A stretch of DNA of 42,357 bases from Schizophyllum amplum. Lineage: Eukaryota; Basidiomycota; Agaricomycetes; Agaricales; Schizophyllaceae. The stretch lies in assembly GCA_007026445.1 (NCBI GenBank), contig VDMD01000173.1, forward strand, positions 1 through 42,357, given 5' to 3'. The notes beneath the pieces are model-generated. The model was not told the DNA's origin. It saw only the letters and a list, made by a program, of their open reading frames with translations, and did not search any database. A program made the position numbers and the translations under genes. Positions within the stretch are counted from its first letter, which is position 1, and each line of letters starts with the position of its first letter. Positions 18,143-29,628 of this stretch are shown piece by piece.

Positions 18143-21039
18143 TCACATGCCCGCCTGGCGGTTCAACATGTAAAGATTCAGATCCTGCCAGCCTGGAGAC
18201 ACGCACACAATCAGCCTCCTGAACACGCAGATAACAGGACCACAACTCACCTCCCCCGACGCGACACATAACCTTCTTCGTCGACGTCGGCCCGGACACC
18301 TTCCCAGGACGCACGAGTGTCGTCAGCCGGCAGGTCACAATCTTGCGCCCGAGCGCGTTCGAGAACGCGTACTGCGCCTTGATCTCCTCGCCCTCCTTCG
18401 GCGCCTTCTTCAGCGGCGGGTCCACGCGCTCCACCAACAGCCCGTGCGCGATCGAGTTCACGATCGCCGCGACCTCGACATCCAGCGGGTCCCTCGTGCT
18501 CACCGGCACGTACTCGTACTGGTCCCCGCCCGGCGTGTTCGCCCCCGCGCGGGAGCCGGGGCGCGACGGCGCACGGCTGCCCGACGCATGAAAGCTCGAC
18601 GGCGGGAGCGTACCCGCCAGAGATGGCCTTCCACCGCGCACTGAGCCCTGGTACACGGGCACCTGCTGCGCGCGCGAGCGCAACATATTCTCCGGCGTCT
18701 GCGCACGCATCGCAGACGAGCGGAAAGTCGACCCGCTCGGGCCGTCACCGTAGCCCGACATCGACGTGCCCGGACGTGACATGGCCGATCCGGGACGTGA
18801 GGGCGATGAGAGCTGCACGCTCGGGAGGGGGATCCTCGACCGGCTAGGCGGGCGGGGAGGGTAGGATGACAAACCACCAGCCGACACCCCACTCCCGGCT
18901 GACATCGAGAAAGCCGGGGAGAATGAGCGCTGCTTCATCGTCACGTATTCATCGTCGCCCCAGTCGGAGGTGCCCCCCGGAGACCTGTTGGAGGCGGGCA
19001 TCGGTATTTGACTTGGTGTCTTCGGTCTCGGGCGCGGAGTCTGCGTCGTGATGCGCGAGGGGGTCTGCGATGGCGTCTTTGCGCGGGACGGCGGTCGAAA
19101 GACATGCGATTTGCCCGGGCTCTGAGGATTAGATGACTGTGTCGTGGTAGAGGATGTAAGGGGAGACCACGGCCGCGACGACGCCATGGAAGTCCTCGAT
19201 AAACTGCGCCTGTACGGTGTGCCGGGACCGATGGGTGGTATAGGGGGTATCGGTATATCTGCATACATCCCAGCAGCGGAAGGTGTTCTCCTCGCCGGGG
19301 AAATCCTGACTGTGGAGAGCGAGGGTTCGACCTTCGTCGAGCTGTTCCAAGGTGTCTTGACCGGTCCTGACTCCTTCATTGGCGTCTGACGACCTTTGAC
19401 TGTCGCTATGTCCCTGGATGACAGCTCTCTGGCGTGACGATTGGGCGACGAGTCTGGCGTGAGGCTCTGTGTGTGCTTGTGGCCCGGCCGGTCAGGAGTG
19501 ACGGGCGTGGTCGGCTGGCTGGGCCGTAGTGCGCTGAACAGAGACTTTCGCTTGTTCGGCTCTGAGTTCGGTGCGCGAGCGGTCTTCTTGACTTGCAATG
19601 GCGTGACTGGAGTTCGCGGAGAGCGCTGCGAACCCGTTATCTTCTTCGCGAAGTTGCGCAGTGGAGACATGGATCGGGATATGGGAACCTTGTTGCGAGT
19701 AGGCGGCGTTCCAAGGTACCCGTTCCGCGATGCGCCCGATGCGCTCGAATCTCCTTCGCTCTCCGTAGACTCGCCTAGGAGTATTCTGCGCACGGTCTCC
19801 ATTTCGGCTTCCGTCCTCGTGATGCGTTCGCGCAGGTTCTTCCAACGTTGTGCGGACTCGGCGTGCCGTCGCAACGTCTCTCCGTTCTTCGTGACGCGGT
19901 CGCGCACGCCCTTGTCGATGATCGACAGCACCTTTGACGTCGCCGGCATGTAATGTCTGAGAGGCGCATGAGTATGCAGTCGCGATCTGAAGGGGCACAC
20001 CCATACTTCTTCTTCGCCTCAAAGGAGTCTTGTAGAGACGTGAATACATCCATATTGATAGCCGGGCTCTTGTCGCTTCTGACGCTTGCATCAAGCGAGA
20101 GTGAGGAATGGGATAGCGGGTCGTCCACGCCATATTTGTGCACCTGCCATATGAACTCCTGCGCGGTGTCAGAGCGCACGCTGCAGTCACGACGCATGAC
20201 GCACCTGACATCGATTGACTGCTTTCTCCAGACTAGACATCATCCCGTCCGCTTGATCGGTCACCGTCCGGAAGACAGTGAGCCACTTGTCCTCCTTCAG
20301 CTCCTCCCTCAGCACCTCGCTTTCATCCTGTACGGCCTCCCAGTCCGCGACAAGGTTGGCGTGTTTCCGAAGCAGGACGGCCAGCTCGTTGTTCTCGCCC
20401 TCCTGATCGGCGGTGGGCGTGATGTGTGACAAAGGCTCGACGGACTCGTTGACCGCCTTCATTCCTTGCGCGAGAGCATCCAAGCGTTCGTCGAGGTTCA
20501 TGAGCGACTGATCAATCACGCTTGTTGTTCCTGCAGAGTCGCCCGCCGACTGGGATTTGTGTCGCAGCTCCTGTATCTCTGTAATAGCAATGAGATCACG
20601 TTCGCATCCGAAGGCCACTGCCACGCACCAAAGATCCTCGTCTGAATGTCTGATATGGAGTACGACAGTTCCGTCATGTTCGTGGATATGGCGAGGAGGC
20701 GAAGGTCGCTGTCACTGTGAGCAAACTTGTCAGCCCCGATATATAAATCTGTGATTTGAGACGCACTCCTGACTCTTCTGCTTTCCCATCTTCCTCGAGA
20801 GCGAGGGCGTGGCGGTGATGGTGATGTTCTCTGCGAGAGACTGCGATTAATCACGGGAACTTGGCGTATCGCGGGTCACGCTCACCCTCATCCGCCTGAT
20901 CCAAGGATAGTCTGGACGATGACGCGAGGCTGCTGGAGGATGATAAAGGCGATTGCGGGACGTGGTTGAGGCTCGTTTGGGACACGGAGCTGAGATTTGA
21001 TTTGGAACTCTTGGCGGAGGAAAAACTGAGCGAGACCAT
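18143..21039 (-). CDS. KAR9: Kar9-like spindle-positioning protein
   Basis: Seven minus-strand exons (21039-20886, 20830-20767, 20714-20629, 20578-20205, 20158-20007, 19956-18251, 18192-18143) encode 861 aa with consistent phases. A Ser-rich start (MVSLSFSSAKSSKSN) is followed by a helical region (about 70-330: MTELSYSISDIQTRIF, LDERLDALAQGMKAVNES, QEFIWQVHKYGVDD, MPATSKVLSIIDKGVRDRV, WKNLRERITRTEAEMETV). A long Ser/Pro/Arg-rich linker comes next, then a C-terminal GAR-type microtubule-binding domain (ALGRKIVTCRL, KVMCRVGGGWQDLNLYML, ending NRQAGM). The short final exon was found by restoring the conserved GGGWQDL. Kar9 links EB1/Bim1 on microtubule tips to myosin for nuclear migration. The linker has many S/TxIP-like sites (SRIPLP, SQIPMP) that could bind EB1; this is inference. 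Confidence 0.88.
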
Positions 21040-22457
21040 GGTGTTGAGGGGTAAAGAAAGAAAGTACGAGCCGAATGCGCTTGAGGTATGGGAGAATGAG
21101 CGAGGAGCGAAGGAGATCCGCCGGTGCGAGCGCCGGTTGGCGACTCGTCTGAGCCTTCAAGCCTTGGTCGTTACAACAGATATGCTGGGGTATTCTAAGG
21201 CGAGGGCGGTCAGCACCGACGGATTCCCAATCCTTGTCTCTGCAGAATTACGCGGAAGTTCGAGCGCGAGATGAGAGTAGGAGTACAAGTTAGGAAAATG
21301 CCACGCGGCGCTTTCCCCGGTGATCATCAACACTCATCACTGTCAGGTTACGTTCATTGTCTGGAGAAGGTCTCCTGCAGATCCTCCTGCCCTCGCTCCT
21401 GAAATCCAGCACCCAAGCTTTACTTAAACAGCGCGCTGACGCAGCAGGAAGAACATCATCCTTATGAGTACCATGCATGTTTGGCCGTTTAACGGTGTGT
21501 TTGTTCAACTTCGCTTTTTGTGTCTATCCCATGGATCAAGGTGACAATGACCAACTATCACGCATGCCCTGAATCCCTCTTATATAGGACCTTCTTTATG
21601 CATACTTGCCGTACTGCAGAACAAAAGCACCGGCCCGTCTGCTCAGTCTTAGAAGCCTTTTTGGCCACGCGCCCGCCGCATTCGTACCGGTCTTATCCAT
21701 GGGAGCTCGCCGCTCGGTTGCAACCTAAGTACAGTCAATTTTGTTGGCTATCATCTGCTTGCATGCAGTCAAGGTGCGGTCAATTCATCGGCTTCATGAA
21801 GAGCTCCATTTACGAAAGGGGTGGCCGCCAAGGCGCCGCATGCTCACCAACCAACGAAGTGGGTATCTCATGTTAAACCTGCCGAGCACTCTGACGATCA
21901 TTCTCAAGGCAAATCCTCACTGTCCTCTTATCTTTCGTCGATAACAACGCAGCGTCTATTATAACAAGACTCGTCACTCCCGAGTCCCGCAGAACGTCGC
22001 CGGTTGCGCCAGCACAGTCCGGGTCGGGCCATTTGCCGCGTAGCTGCGCAGAATACACGCGCCGTGCGATAGAAGGACTATCTCATGACTTCTTCCGCAG
22101 AACAGTTGCGCGGTCCTCAATGAGACTCAAGCTGCCCTCTCTGGCGGTGTGCCTTATCTTCCGAGAACAGACATCGATCACCATGCTGGTGCATACCTGT
22201 ACTGACGGGTGGCGAATGGAGAACATATCGAGCTCGGTGCCCGCCACCCTCCGCCACCATCCCACTTTCTCTGCAGCGCCCACGGCATGCGCTCTCAATC
22301 CGCCCGCAGGGCATTCGTCTCACTTCGTGTCGTTCTCCGCGCTATTCATGGGCCACTTGCTTCCTCCAGTGCCGAGCTTGCGCGTATATAAACTAGGTAG
22401 GGATGCGAAGCGCAGTCTAGGCCGAGATTCACCCCTCCAACGCCCACGCCCTTCACA
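21040..22457. promoter_or_regulatory. Divergent KAR9 / GH18 intergenic region
   Basis: A 1.4-kb gap between two divergently transcribed genes. On the plus strand a TATA box (TATATAAA, about 22385-22392) lies about 65 bp before the GH18 start codon. No coding exon is supported; the open frames between 21290 and 22400 lack domain motifs and consistent splice partners. Confidence 0.5.
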
Positions 22458-23803
22458 ATGGTTGCGCTCCTTTCCGCCCTTGTCGCCGGCCTTTTGTCGC
22501 TAGCGTGTACCCGCGCAGCGCCGCTGAATGAGACCGCATTTGACGGCCTTGATCAGCGTGCGCGCGATATTCTGGCACGCGCTACTCCTGTCGCGCCTCA
22601 CTTCGTGGTGTACGGCGATACGACATCGACCACGTCAACTGGACCTCCGCCCGTCGCCGATATTGCGGTGAGCAGCGCTCGATTCGTTCTCATTCTCTAA
22701 GCTGAACGACCGTCCTCCAGGGCTTCAACGTTTAGTCAGTGAATTGCACACTTGCGCTCTGCCTTGTCGTACTCATTTTGTCGATGATAGTGCCATGTCC
22801 TTCCTTATTCTCGCAGGTGCATGGGACAAGGTACGCTTTTCATGTTCCCATACAGCGGCATCGCACTCATGTCGAGTAAGGCCTACGAATGGACCACGCT
22901 CACTGCCGATGAGCGGGCCGCCGTGAAGGCGCAGTACGCCGCCGCCGGCATCAAGCTGATTGTCGCGGTATTTGGCGCCACAGATGTGCCCACGACCACC
23001 GGCGCTGACCCTATCGCCACCGCCAACACTATGGCAGCATGGGTCAAGGAGTACGACCTTGATGGCATCGACGTTGACTATGAGGTTCGACTCCGTTCTT
23101 CGACGACTCTGATCCCTCTCACGCGCCCAACATTTAGGATTTTGGTGCATTTGATAAGGGTGATGGCTCTGGCGAAGCCTGGCTGGTCAGCTTCACGACA
23201 CAGTTGCGCACTCAACTTCCAGTCGGCGATTATATCCTGACCCATGCACGTGAGTATCGCTCTGACTACTTCTCGCATTCCTATATTCATTCCCCTTTAG
23301 CCGTCGCGCCTTGGTTCAGCCCAAGTAAATGGGGTGGCGGTGGCTATCTCGCCGTCAACGAGCAAGTCGGCGACCTCATTGACTGGTACAACATCCAGTT
23401 CTACAACCGTCAGTTCTATCCTTCGTTGCGCTCTTCCAGTTCGCTAACATCACTTGCAGAGGGAACCACGGAATATACCACCTGCGACAGCCTCCTGAAG
23501 ACGTCCTCGTCGACCTGGCCCGGCTCCGCGCTCTTTGAGATCATTGCTAGCGGCGTATCGCCCGAGAAGCTTGTGATTGGCAAGCCTGCGACCTCGGGTG
23601 ACGCGAACAACGGATATATTGCGCCGGCTACCCTTGCGCAGTGTTTGGAGACTGCAAAAGCTGCGGGATGGACGGCGGGTGCGATGTCGTGGCAGGTTCG
23701 TGTTCGGTCCTCATGTCTGCAAGTGCTTACTGATGCCGTGCAGTACCCTAATGCCGCCTCGGAGTGGATCACGACCGTGCGCTCGCTGTCGTGGCCTGTC
23801 TAA
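22458..23803 (+). CDS. Secreted GH18 chitinase-like enzyme
   Basis: Eight exons (22458-22667, 22721-22734, 22791-22830, 22881-23084, 23138-23249, 23301-23408, 23460-23695, 23744-23803) encode 327 aa; exon 2 is only 14 nt. A signal peptide (MVALLSALVAGLLSLACTRA) precedes a short propeptide and a single GH18 barrel: HFVVYGDT, IAGFNVYAMSFL, IKLIVAVFGATDVP, then the catalytic DxxDxDxE motif as DLDGIDVDYEDF, followed by WYNIQFYN, KLVIGKPAT and AGAMSWQYPN. No chitin-binding or linker domain is present. GH18 enzymes hydrolyse chitin or the chitobiose core of N-glycans using substrate-assisted catalysis, and the three acidic motif residues are all intact. Whether it is a chitinase or an endo-beta-N-acetylglucosaminidase cannot be settled from sequence alone. 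Confidence 0.9.
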
Positions 23804-24343
23804 TGCACCCGTGCAAACAGATAGCGGGCTGGAGCTACGTGAATCAACAATCCATTCGTTTACTTTTTTTATTGGTCCATATGTATGTAACACTCCCTTA
23901 TGTCCAGATTTGCACCGAATAAACTGCCGGGCTCGAGATACGAATGAGAACCAGGTACTTAGAGTTGTTGGCTAAAAATTATTGGGCAGCCTTACAGTAA
24001 CGTGATAAGTATCCAACCAGGCGTCTCCGAGGCATGTTCCATAAGCACAAGTATTCAAGCGTGCAGAAAGCTCAGAGGTGCAGGTATTCGTACCGTACTT
24101 TTCCGTACTGAATGTTGCGCGGCTCGGGAATGTGGAGAAATCGAACCTGCAAGTCACACGGAATTGGCGTGACCTCTTCGTGACGATCAACGTAAGTGCA
24201 TGACCTAATTAGTAAGCAATGAGCATGGCCATCCCTCAGCCTGTCAGTGAGGCGCGCCCTCAAATTACTCTTGTTTTCGTCCTTCATCTCTACTTGCGCC
24301 ATATAACCTTTCAAAACCGGGGCCATCGAAGATCTGCTCTACT
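23804..24343. other. Intergenic; GH18 3' flank and orphan-gene promoter
   Basis: No gene is supported. The last 80 bp before 24344 (CTTCATCTCTACTTGC, CCATCGAAG) are shared with the truncated copy at about 12873-12965, showing that the duplication included part of the promoter. Confidence 0.45.
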
Positions 24344-25226
24344 ATGGCTGACGACGTCGCGTGCCCAGAGGTACCAGTCATTGGCGCTCCAGCACGGCGA
24401 CGGGTTCAGTTCGACTGCGAGGGCGCATCCGAGTCCGACCCCGTGTCGCCCGATGATAATGATGATGGGGAGGGAAAGGATACAGCGGGGAGCTCTCTCA
24501 CCAAAAGTGCGGCCTCGATGCGCGAGTTTATCATCACCTGCCCGAACGTCATTCCGCCGCATGTCAATCTTCGTGACAAGAGCATCAAGCATCGTTTTAC
24601 GCAGGCGCCACCGAGCTACCTGCTTGGCTACCCGGCGATACCGCGTATACTGTACGACGAGCTCGTCAAGCGTGGCCGCCATTTACAGTCTAGAGAGGCA
24701 ACTCTCGACGCATGGCTTGCTTCCATCGAGCGGCAAACGGGTCTTACTTGGGGCAAGGGCATCCAGAAGGAGATCCTTGCCCATGAAGAACATTGGTTGG
24801 TGTACATCGCAAAATCATCGCGGCTAAAAGACATCTTGGCCGTCCCTCAAGATGACAGAGATCTGTTCCGACGAGCGATGGAAGTTGCCGAAGACCCATA
24901 CCTCATCATATTTTGCTCTCCCAAGGTATGTTGGTCTGCGTTTCTCGAATCTGTCGCTGACGCAGTACAATGACTTGCAAGTGCTACATCTCCTGAAGAT
25001 GGTATCTTTTCCTCCATTTTCACATGGACAACAATGCCTGTCAGTCAACCCGGCGTTGAACCTCGATTCACGATCTGGAGTCCTTCCGATTCGTCTCGTA
25101 CTATGGGTCGTACACCTTGCCCCAACGTATAATGCATTGCTGTGTCGGGCCTTTATAGAGCGTGGACATCAGACTTCATTCCCGCTTGCTGCCATGGCGG
25201 CCTTTGCAAAACACGGACTTCAGTGA
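24344..25226 (+). CDS. Orphan hypothetical protein
   Basis: The first exon, 24344-24925 (194 codons), is well supported. It starts MADDVACPEVP, has an acidic low-complexity patch (DNDDGEGKD), then conserved-looking sequence (EFIITCPNVIPPH, YLLGYPAIPRILYDELVKRG, LLTWGKGI-like and EEHWLVYIAK, DLFRRAMEVAEDPYLIIFCSPK). A 40-nt intron (24926-24965) joins YNDLQVLHLLK. The 3' end is uncertain. Reading through gives a stop at 25226 (280 aa). An additional GT..AG (donor at 25003, acceptor before SFRFVSYYGSYTLPQRI) would give a shorter and perhaps more natural end near 25157. No known domain is recognised. A 5' fragment of the same family lies at 12663-12965, so it belongs to a duplicated, possibly lineage-specific family. 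Confidence 0.6.
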
Positions 25227-25702
25227 AGGAGATCGTAATTGCGAGCGACCCAGGGGAGCCTCAAGGGAGCCTCATGGGACCCGCCGAGGAACGAGGCAGG
25301 AGTAGGCGTCCGGGAGCGAGCATGACATGAAATAGAATTGTACTCATTCTCAGCCACCAGCCCTGGTGCGCCGGCCGCGTCGACTGGAGTGACTCGCGAC
25401 TCGCACTGGAGTTGCAGCAAACAGTCACATATATAGTGCGCGTCAACCCTATGGTGGAACCGCGGTGCTCGCGCTCAAGGGTTTAGCACCCCGCGGCTAA
25501 GTTGCCACCCGCATATGTTATATATTCAGTCATGCAAACTACTTTACTATCATACATATATCGAAATCAATGCCTAAGAGACAGCCATAATCCACAGAGT
25601 GAGGCATTCTCTCGTTATCTTCGTTGGGCGGAAACGCCCAACCGTGGTGTTCTTGTCGAGTGTTTTGCCGTCACCCGGATCCAACAAAGAAATTTGGGCC
25701 AG
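25227..25702. other. Convergent intergenic region
   Basis: Between the orphan gene (+) and the 511-aa gene (-). It contains an imperfect hairpin at 25453-25509: outer GGTGG/CCACC with AAC/GTT, inner CCGCGG and TGCT/AGCA. No coding potential is seen. Confidence 0.45.
25453..25509. repeat. Imperfect GC-rich inverted repeat
   Basis: The left arm GGTGGAACCGCGGTGCT and a right arm with AGCA, CCGCGG, GTT and CCACC pair with small bulges around a 15-nt loop. It sits between two convergent gene ends, so it could act in transcript termination or be a transposon footprint. This is a sequence observation only. Confidence 0.5.
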
Positions 25703-27495
25703 CTAGATGCCAGAAGCCGTCTCGACAGGGATGGCTGGTGTAGACGCCGACGAGAACTGCGATGCTTCATCTGTAGAAGGCGTAGACGGAGTGGCCACGG
25801 ACGTATATGGTGGGAATTCCTGGTTGACGAGCTTCATCATTCTCTTCGACTCAGCATTCGAGTAGACGGAACCCCAGAGAGCCATGGGACTCCAATGGTA
25901 GTCCAGTTTGATGGGTACGTTGTCGTCATTGTAATCCTGCAAGTTCTCTTCGTGCTCGCAGCCTTCAACGCGGCTAATCACGTTCCACGTCCAGAAGTCA
26001 CCGACCATCACAACACCGAAGACCTTATCTTGATGTCGATACAGGGAGCTGGTCAGCAAGTACGTTGCCTATGTGCACGTTCAGTGAGGCAAGAAAAATC
26101 AGAAGAGAGGGGCACGACCTACCTGGATGATCAATGCGTGTATGCCCTTGTAGACTTCCTTGTAGAACGCCGAACGATATTTGTCGGGCGTCAACTTGCT
26201 AGAAGGTAGGGGCTTCCCTTCCCAAAGCATGAAAATGGTAATCTCAGCCTGAATTTCCTGGCGTGGAAATGCTTCTTTGAGGTTACAGACAACATCCCCG
26301 CGGCGCGAGTCTTCTGGGATCCATGCTGACTTCTCGATTGCGGCATCTATCCAGTCCAACTTCTCAAGGAGTTCGTCATCGCCATCACCAGAGGCACGGT
26401 CCACCGCGGGGGCAGGTACTTGAGGTGTGGGCCCAGAAATAGGATTGGTACGCGGCCGATATACACGCGGAGAACGCTGGGGAGCGCCTGTATCGTATCT
26501 GGCAGATTCGGATGAGTCCGATTTGAAGGATTTCGATGATGCATGTAGTCCGAAACCATGTCCTGATCGTCTTCCTGGCTCTCAGGCTTATCAGGAATAT
26601 CTGCTTTGTATCGAGTCACAAACTCGGCGGGTGGACAAACTAGATCGGGGTGTCGACTTCGAAACTTCTCTTGAACCCTCGCGCAGTTCGCAGCAACAGT
26701 GGCAGCATTGATGAGAGGACCGCGCAGATTGACATGCATTACGGCGAAATCAGAAATGACACCTTTCAGACCGCTCGTCGTCTGTGTGCCGACAGAGGAA
26801 TAAGAGGAAGACGATCCAGGCAGACTGCTCTGAGCGGACGAAGAAGGCGCGTACCGACCACTTGCGTCGGATGCCTGAGATGTCGGACTTGAGGGACCCT
26901 GCGCGGAAGCTTGAGAGCCCGTTGAGACTGACGGGCCCGTTGAGACCTGAATTTGCTGCGCTTTACTGAGATAAGATATGAGGTCCTAAACACCAAAGCT
27001 TCAGAGTTAATCTATGTATCGCATCCGAAGCAATTGTTACGTACAGACTGAGTGGCAGTGTCACGCTCGGCAGGAGCAACACGAGCTGATTCATTGTCTA
27101 CCACTTTTGGTTGACCTTCGTCTCTCTAAATAGATGAATTGTTAATGATATGCTAGACTGCGGAAAAAGTGACCGCTGATGCTACTTACACTGGCTTCCG
27201 ACTCTGTGTCAGGCTCTGCAAGCCTAGACGTCGTCTTCTTCACTTGGGCGAGGACAGACTCCGGGTAGAGGAATAATTTGGGCTGAGGGAAGACGACTCC
27301 CGGTCTTTCCAACCCGGTCTCGACCAAAAAGGTGGCGGTAGGATTCCAAAGCCCGTAGTAGTCGTACTTCAATGACAATTGCTGGACGCGGTTGTTGGTT
27401 TGCATGCTCGGAAGCATGGATTCACAGTGGAGTGTGGGACGAGCAAAGCCCTGAGGCGTCGCGGGAGGGAAGAAGTTGGAACTGGCGTCAGACAT
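25703..27495 (-). CDS. Orphan 511-aa hypothetical protein
   Basis: Five minus-strand exons (27495-27190, 27125-27045, 26985-26557, 26476-26123, 26068-25703) encode 511 aa with all phase-0 junctions. The start MSDASSNFFPP is preceded by a TATA box (TATAAAA, minus strand, plus coordinates 27567-27573) 72 bp upstream. The fourth exon boundary (intron 26477-26556, donor GTTTCG) was chosen because it restores the frame into RSPRVYRPRTNPISGPTP. Ordered blocks are RVQQLSLKYDYYGLWNPT, FPQPKLFLYPESVL, MHVNLRGPLINAATVAANCAR, DDELLEKLDWIDAAIEKSAW and VFGVVMVGDFWTWNVISR, with a Ser/Thr-rich linker at about 130-190. There is no signal peptide, membrane segment or known domain. It looks like a conserved protein of unknown function. 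Confidence 0.75.
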
Positions 27496-27566
27496 CGCGG
27501 CACTTGGGGGATGCTCAGGAGGTGAAGGTAAATTTGTTGGCTTACCTTCGCTGCCCCCGAACACCT

Positions 27567-27573
27567 TTTATAG
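27567..27573 (-). promoter_or_regulatory. TATA box of the 511-aa orphan gene
   Basis: The minus strand reads CCCTATAAAAGGTG, a consensus TATA element 72 bp upstream of the chosen start codon at 27495. This spacing supports that start over any alternative further upstream. Confidence 0.6.
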
Positions 27574-28790
27574 GGTCCTCGGAGCGTCGTTGCCACAATA
27601 TCCGCAACATCATCCACGCCTTCAATAGACTGAATAGGCATATTAGGCGCCAAAGGCTGACGTGGAACAAGCCGACAATGCGTTCGTCAGCCAATCAGGG
27701 CGCCAAGAGAGACCAGAATAGCAAGGAGGCGTGCGGAGGCGTGTTAAGGCGGCCTTCCCTGGCTTCAGAACTTGAGCAGCCTCTGGCTCGACAACAATGA
27801 CCATTGAGGCGCGGCGCAGCGTTCTGGACGTGAGGCGGGTACCGCAGGCGCCACACAAAAGGCGATTTCAGGTCGCCGTGCACAGCGGATGGTCGATGGC
27901 AAGGGAGGGAAAGGGAGGCGTCATAGAATTTGGAAAAGGACGAACCGGGAATCGGTCCGGTCCCGGAGGCACGTGTTTACTGTTGAAGTAAGGCAACGCG
28001 GCGACGCCGAGATGGCCACTTGGGGCACCGAGTCTATAGTCCGTTCCGGGAAAGCTACGGACTCCCGTCAGCACTCTACTTTTGAGATCGAAGATACACT
28101 GACTTACACGTCCGGTCCGAAGCGGTCCTCCTCGTCAGAGCATCGCAGCTCACTCCTGGAAAAACATCGCAGCTCAATGAATATCGCAACCCGCTCGTCT
28201 GTAAACATCGCATGCATGCATATTAGCAGCTGTATTACGCGCTGGACTATGTTACACGGTACGGGCAAGGTATATGAGTGATAAATCTACAGGCGTGCCA
28301 AGATAAAGATGAGGTCCGGCGAAAGCAGCAAAGCGCAGAGCGGAGGGAAAGGCGACGAGGTCGGAGGGGAAGTCGGGATGGACGGGTCGACAAGGATGAA
28401 GTGGAAGATGAGAATGGGACGGGAAGGCAAGACGGAGGAGAAGGGAAGATAAGACGAATGAGAAGGGAAGATAAGACGAATGAGTAGGTAGAGGAGACAG
28501 AGAGCCTAGAGGGGCCGAAGTGTACGCTGAAAGGCAGCTATGTACGTACGGAATGGACGTGGGGACAGATGCTGCATGCAGCAGCAACAGCATGGAGCAG
28601 GATATGGAGTCGGTGCGCAGGCTATGAACACGGAGTGCGCCTATGTACGCGGTGGGCTGAGATGGGCCGCGGGAGTTCGGCCCCGATCGGCGGGGATGGC
28701 GAACGCGAATATCCGTCGGCGTTGCCTCGACGGGCGGTCGACGTGGTGGAGGGGAGCGGGTCGCTGGTAGGCGTATGCCGGGTGCCCGCG
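27574..28790. other. Gene-free region with a purine-rich tract
   Basis: About 1.2 kb with no supported gene. From about 28300 to 28510 the plus strand is strongly purine-rich (GA-rich), which produces long low-complexity Ser/Pro/Leu frames on the other strand that I regard as artefacts. A short direct motif CATCGCAGCTCA recurs around 28140-28175. Confidence 0.5.
28439..28482. repeat. Perfect 22-bp tandem duplication
   Basis: Two adjacent identical 22-bp units (28439-28460 and 28461-28482), each AGAAGGGAAGATAAGACGAA followed by TG, lie inside a purine-rich tract. This is consistent with recent replication slippage. Confidence 0.9.
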
Positions 28791-29625
28791 TCAAGACATT
28801 CGCAGTCGTTCACCCCAGGGCATGCGATGGAGGTACGTCCGGTAGGTATCCGCGAACAAGTACCAGGCGACGCACGCCCATACAAGAACGGAGAGGGCAA
28901 ACACAAAACGCAAGACGAGCTTCCAGCGCCAGGAGACGGGACTACTGGAGCTGAAGATCGTCGCGCGCCACCGCTCGTAGAATCCGATGTTCAGCCAGGT
29001 GAGGTCAGCGACCAGCAGCTGTGCCTGGGGTGCGGGGTAAGATACAGGAGCCGGATCGCCCATGGAGGACCATCGCGCACCTTCATCCGCCCTGAGTCGT
29101 AGGTGCTCTGGATGTCGGCGACTTGCGTGCGGACGGTGGGAAGTGTCTCCTCGAGTAGCTCCAACTCTTCAAGCGAGGACTGCAAGCACTCGGCGATGTG
29201 GGGGACCTGCTGCTCGAGGGCTCTCTCCGCATGGCGAGACGCGCGCTGGGGGAGTCCATCAGTAGCCGCCGCAGCCGAAGACGAACAAGCACACGCACCC
29301 GCAGCCGCGAAAAGGCGTCCTGCAGTGTACCGTCGATCGCACGGAAGTTGGAGAGACTGAGCGCAAGCTTCTCCTAAACAACCGTCAGCTGGGCAAGTAC
29401 AAGGGGAACCTCAACGCACTTCGAGTTCTCGCATCTGGAGTTCATACTGTACGGCTTGTTTGGATACGCGCTTGAGTGTGGCTTCGAGCTGGCTGGATGT
29501 ACGTTAGACATCGACAGCGTAGCGCACTAAACGTTGCTCACCTGGTAGAAACGGAAGCGCAGTCCATCGAAGAGACCCAGCAGTGGGGGACAGGGAGCAG
29601 CGGCGCCCAGCTCGCCTCCTTGGTG
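28791..29625 (-). CDS. Coiled-coil, single-pass membrane protein (5' end unresolved)
   Basis: Five minus-strand exons can be joined in frame (29625-29542, 29488-29420, 29373-29299, 29245-29081, 29024-28791), giving at least 208 residues. Order: LLGLFDGLRFRFYQ, a long coiled coil (LEATLKRVSKQAVQYELQ, RAIDGTLQDAFSRLR, ALEQQVPHIAECLQSSLEE, LELLEETLPTVRTQV, DIQSTYDSGRMK), then AQLLVADLTWLNIGFYERWR, a hydrophobic membrane segment (LVLRFVFALSVLVWACVAW) and a short basic tail. An in-frame stop at 29626-29628 precedes the first exon and no ATG lies before the coiled coil, so a small upstream exon is missing from this model. The layout suggests a tail-anchored membrane protein. The family is not recognised. 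Confidence 0.65.
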
Positions 29626-29628
29626 TTA

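Noticed and set aside
19492..20211. 239-codon minus-strand open frame across the KAR9 locus
   Set aside because: It is a shadow of the true KAR9 frame, which is supported by conserved helical blocks and consistent splice phases.
28252..28794. 180-codon minus-strand open frame rich in Ser/Pro/Leu
   Set aside because: It is the complement of a purine-rich tract, has no domain, splice partner or promoter, and reads as low-complexity artefact.
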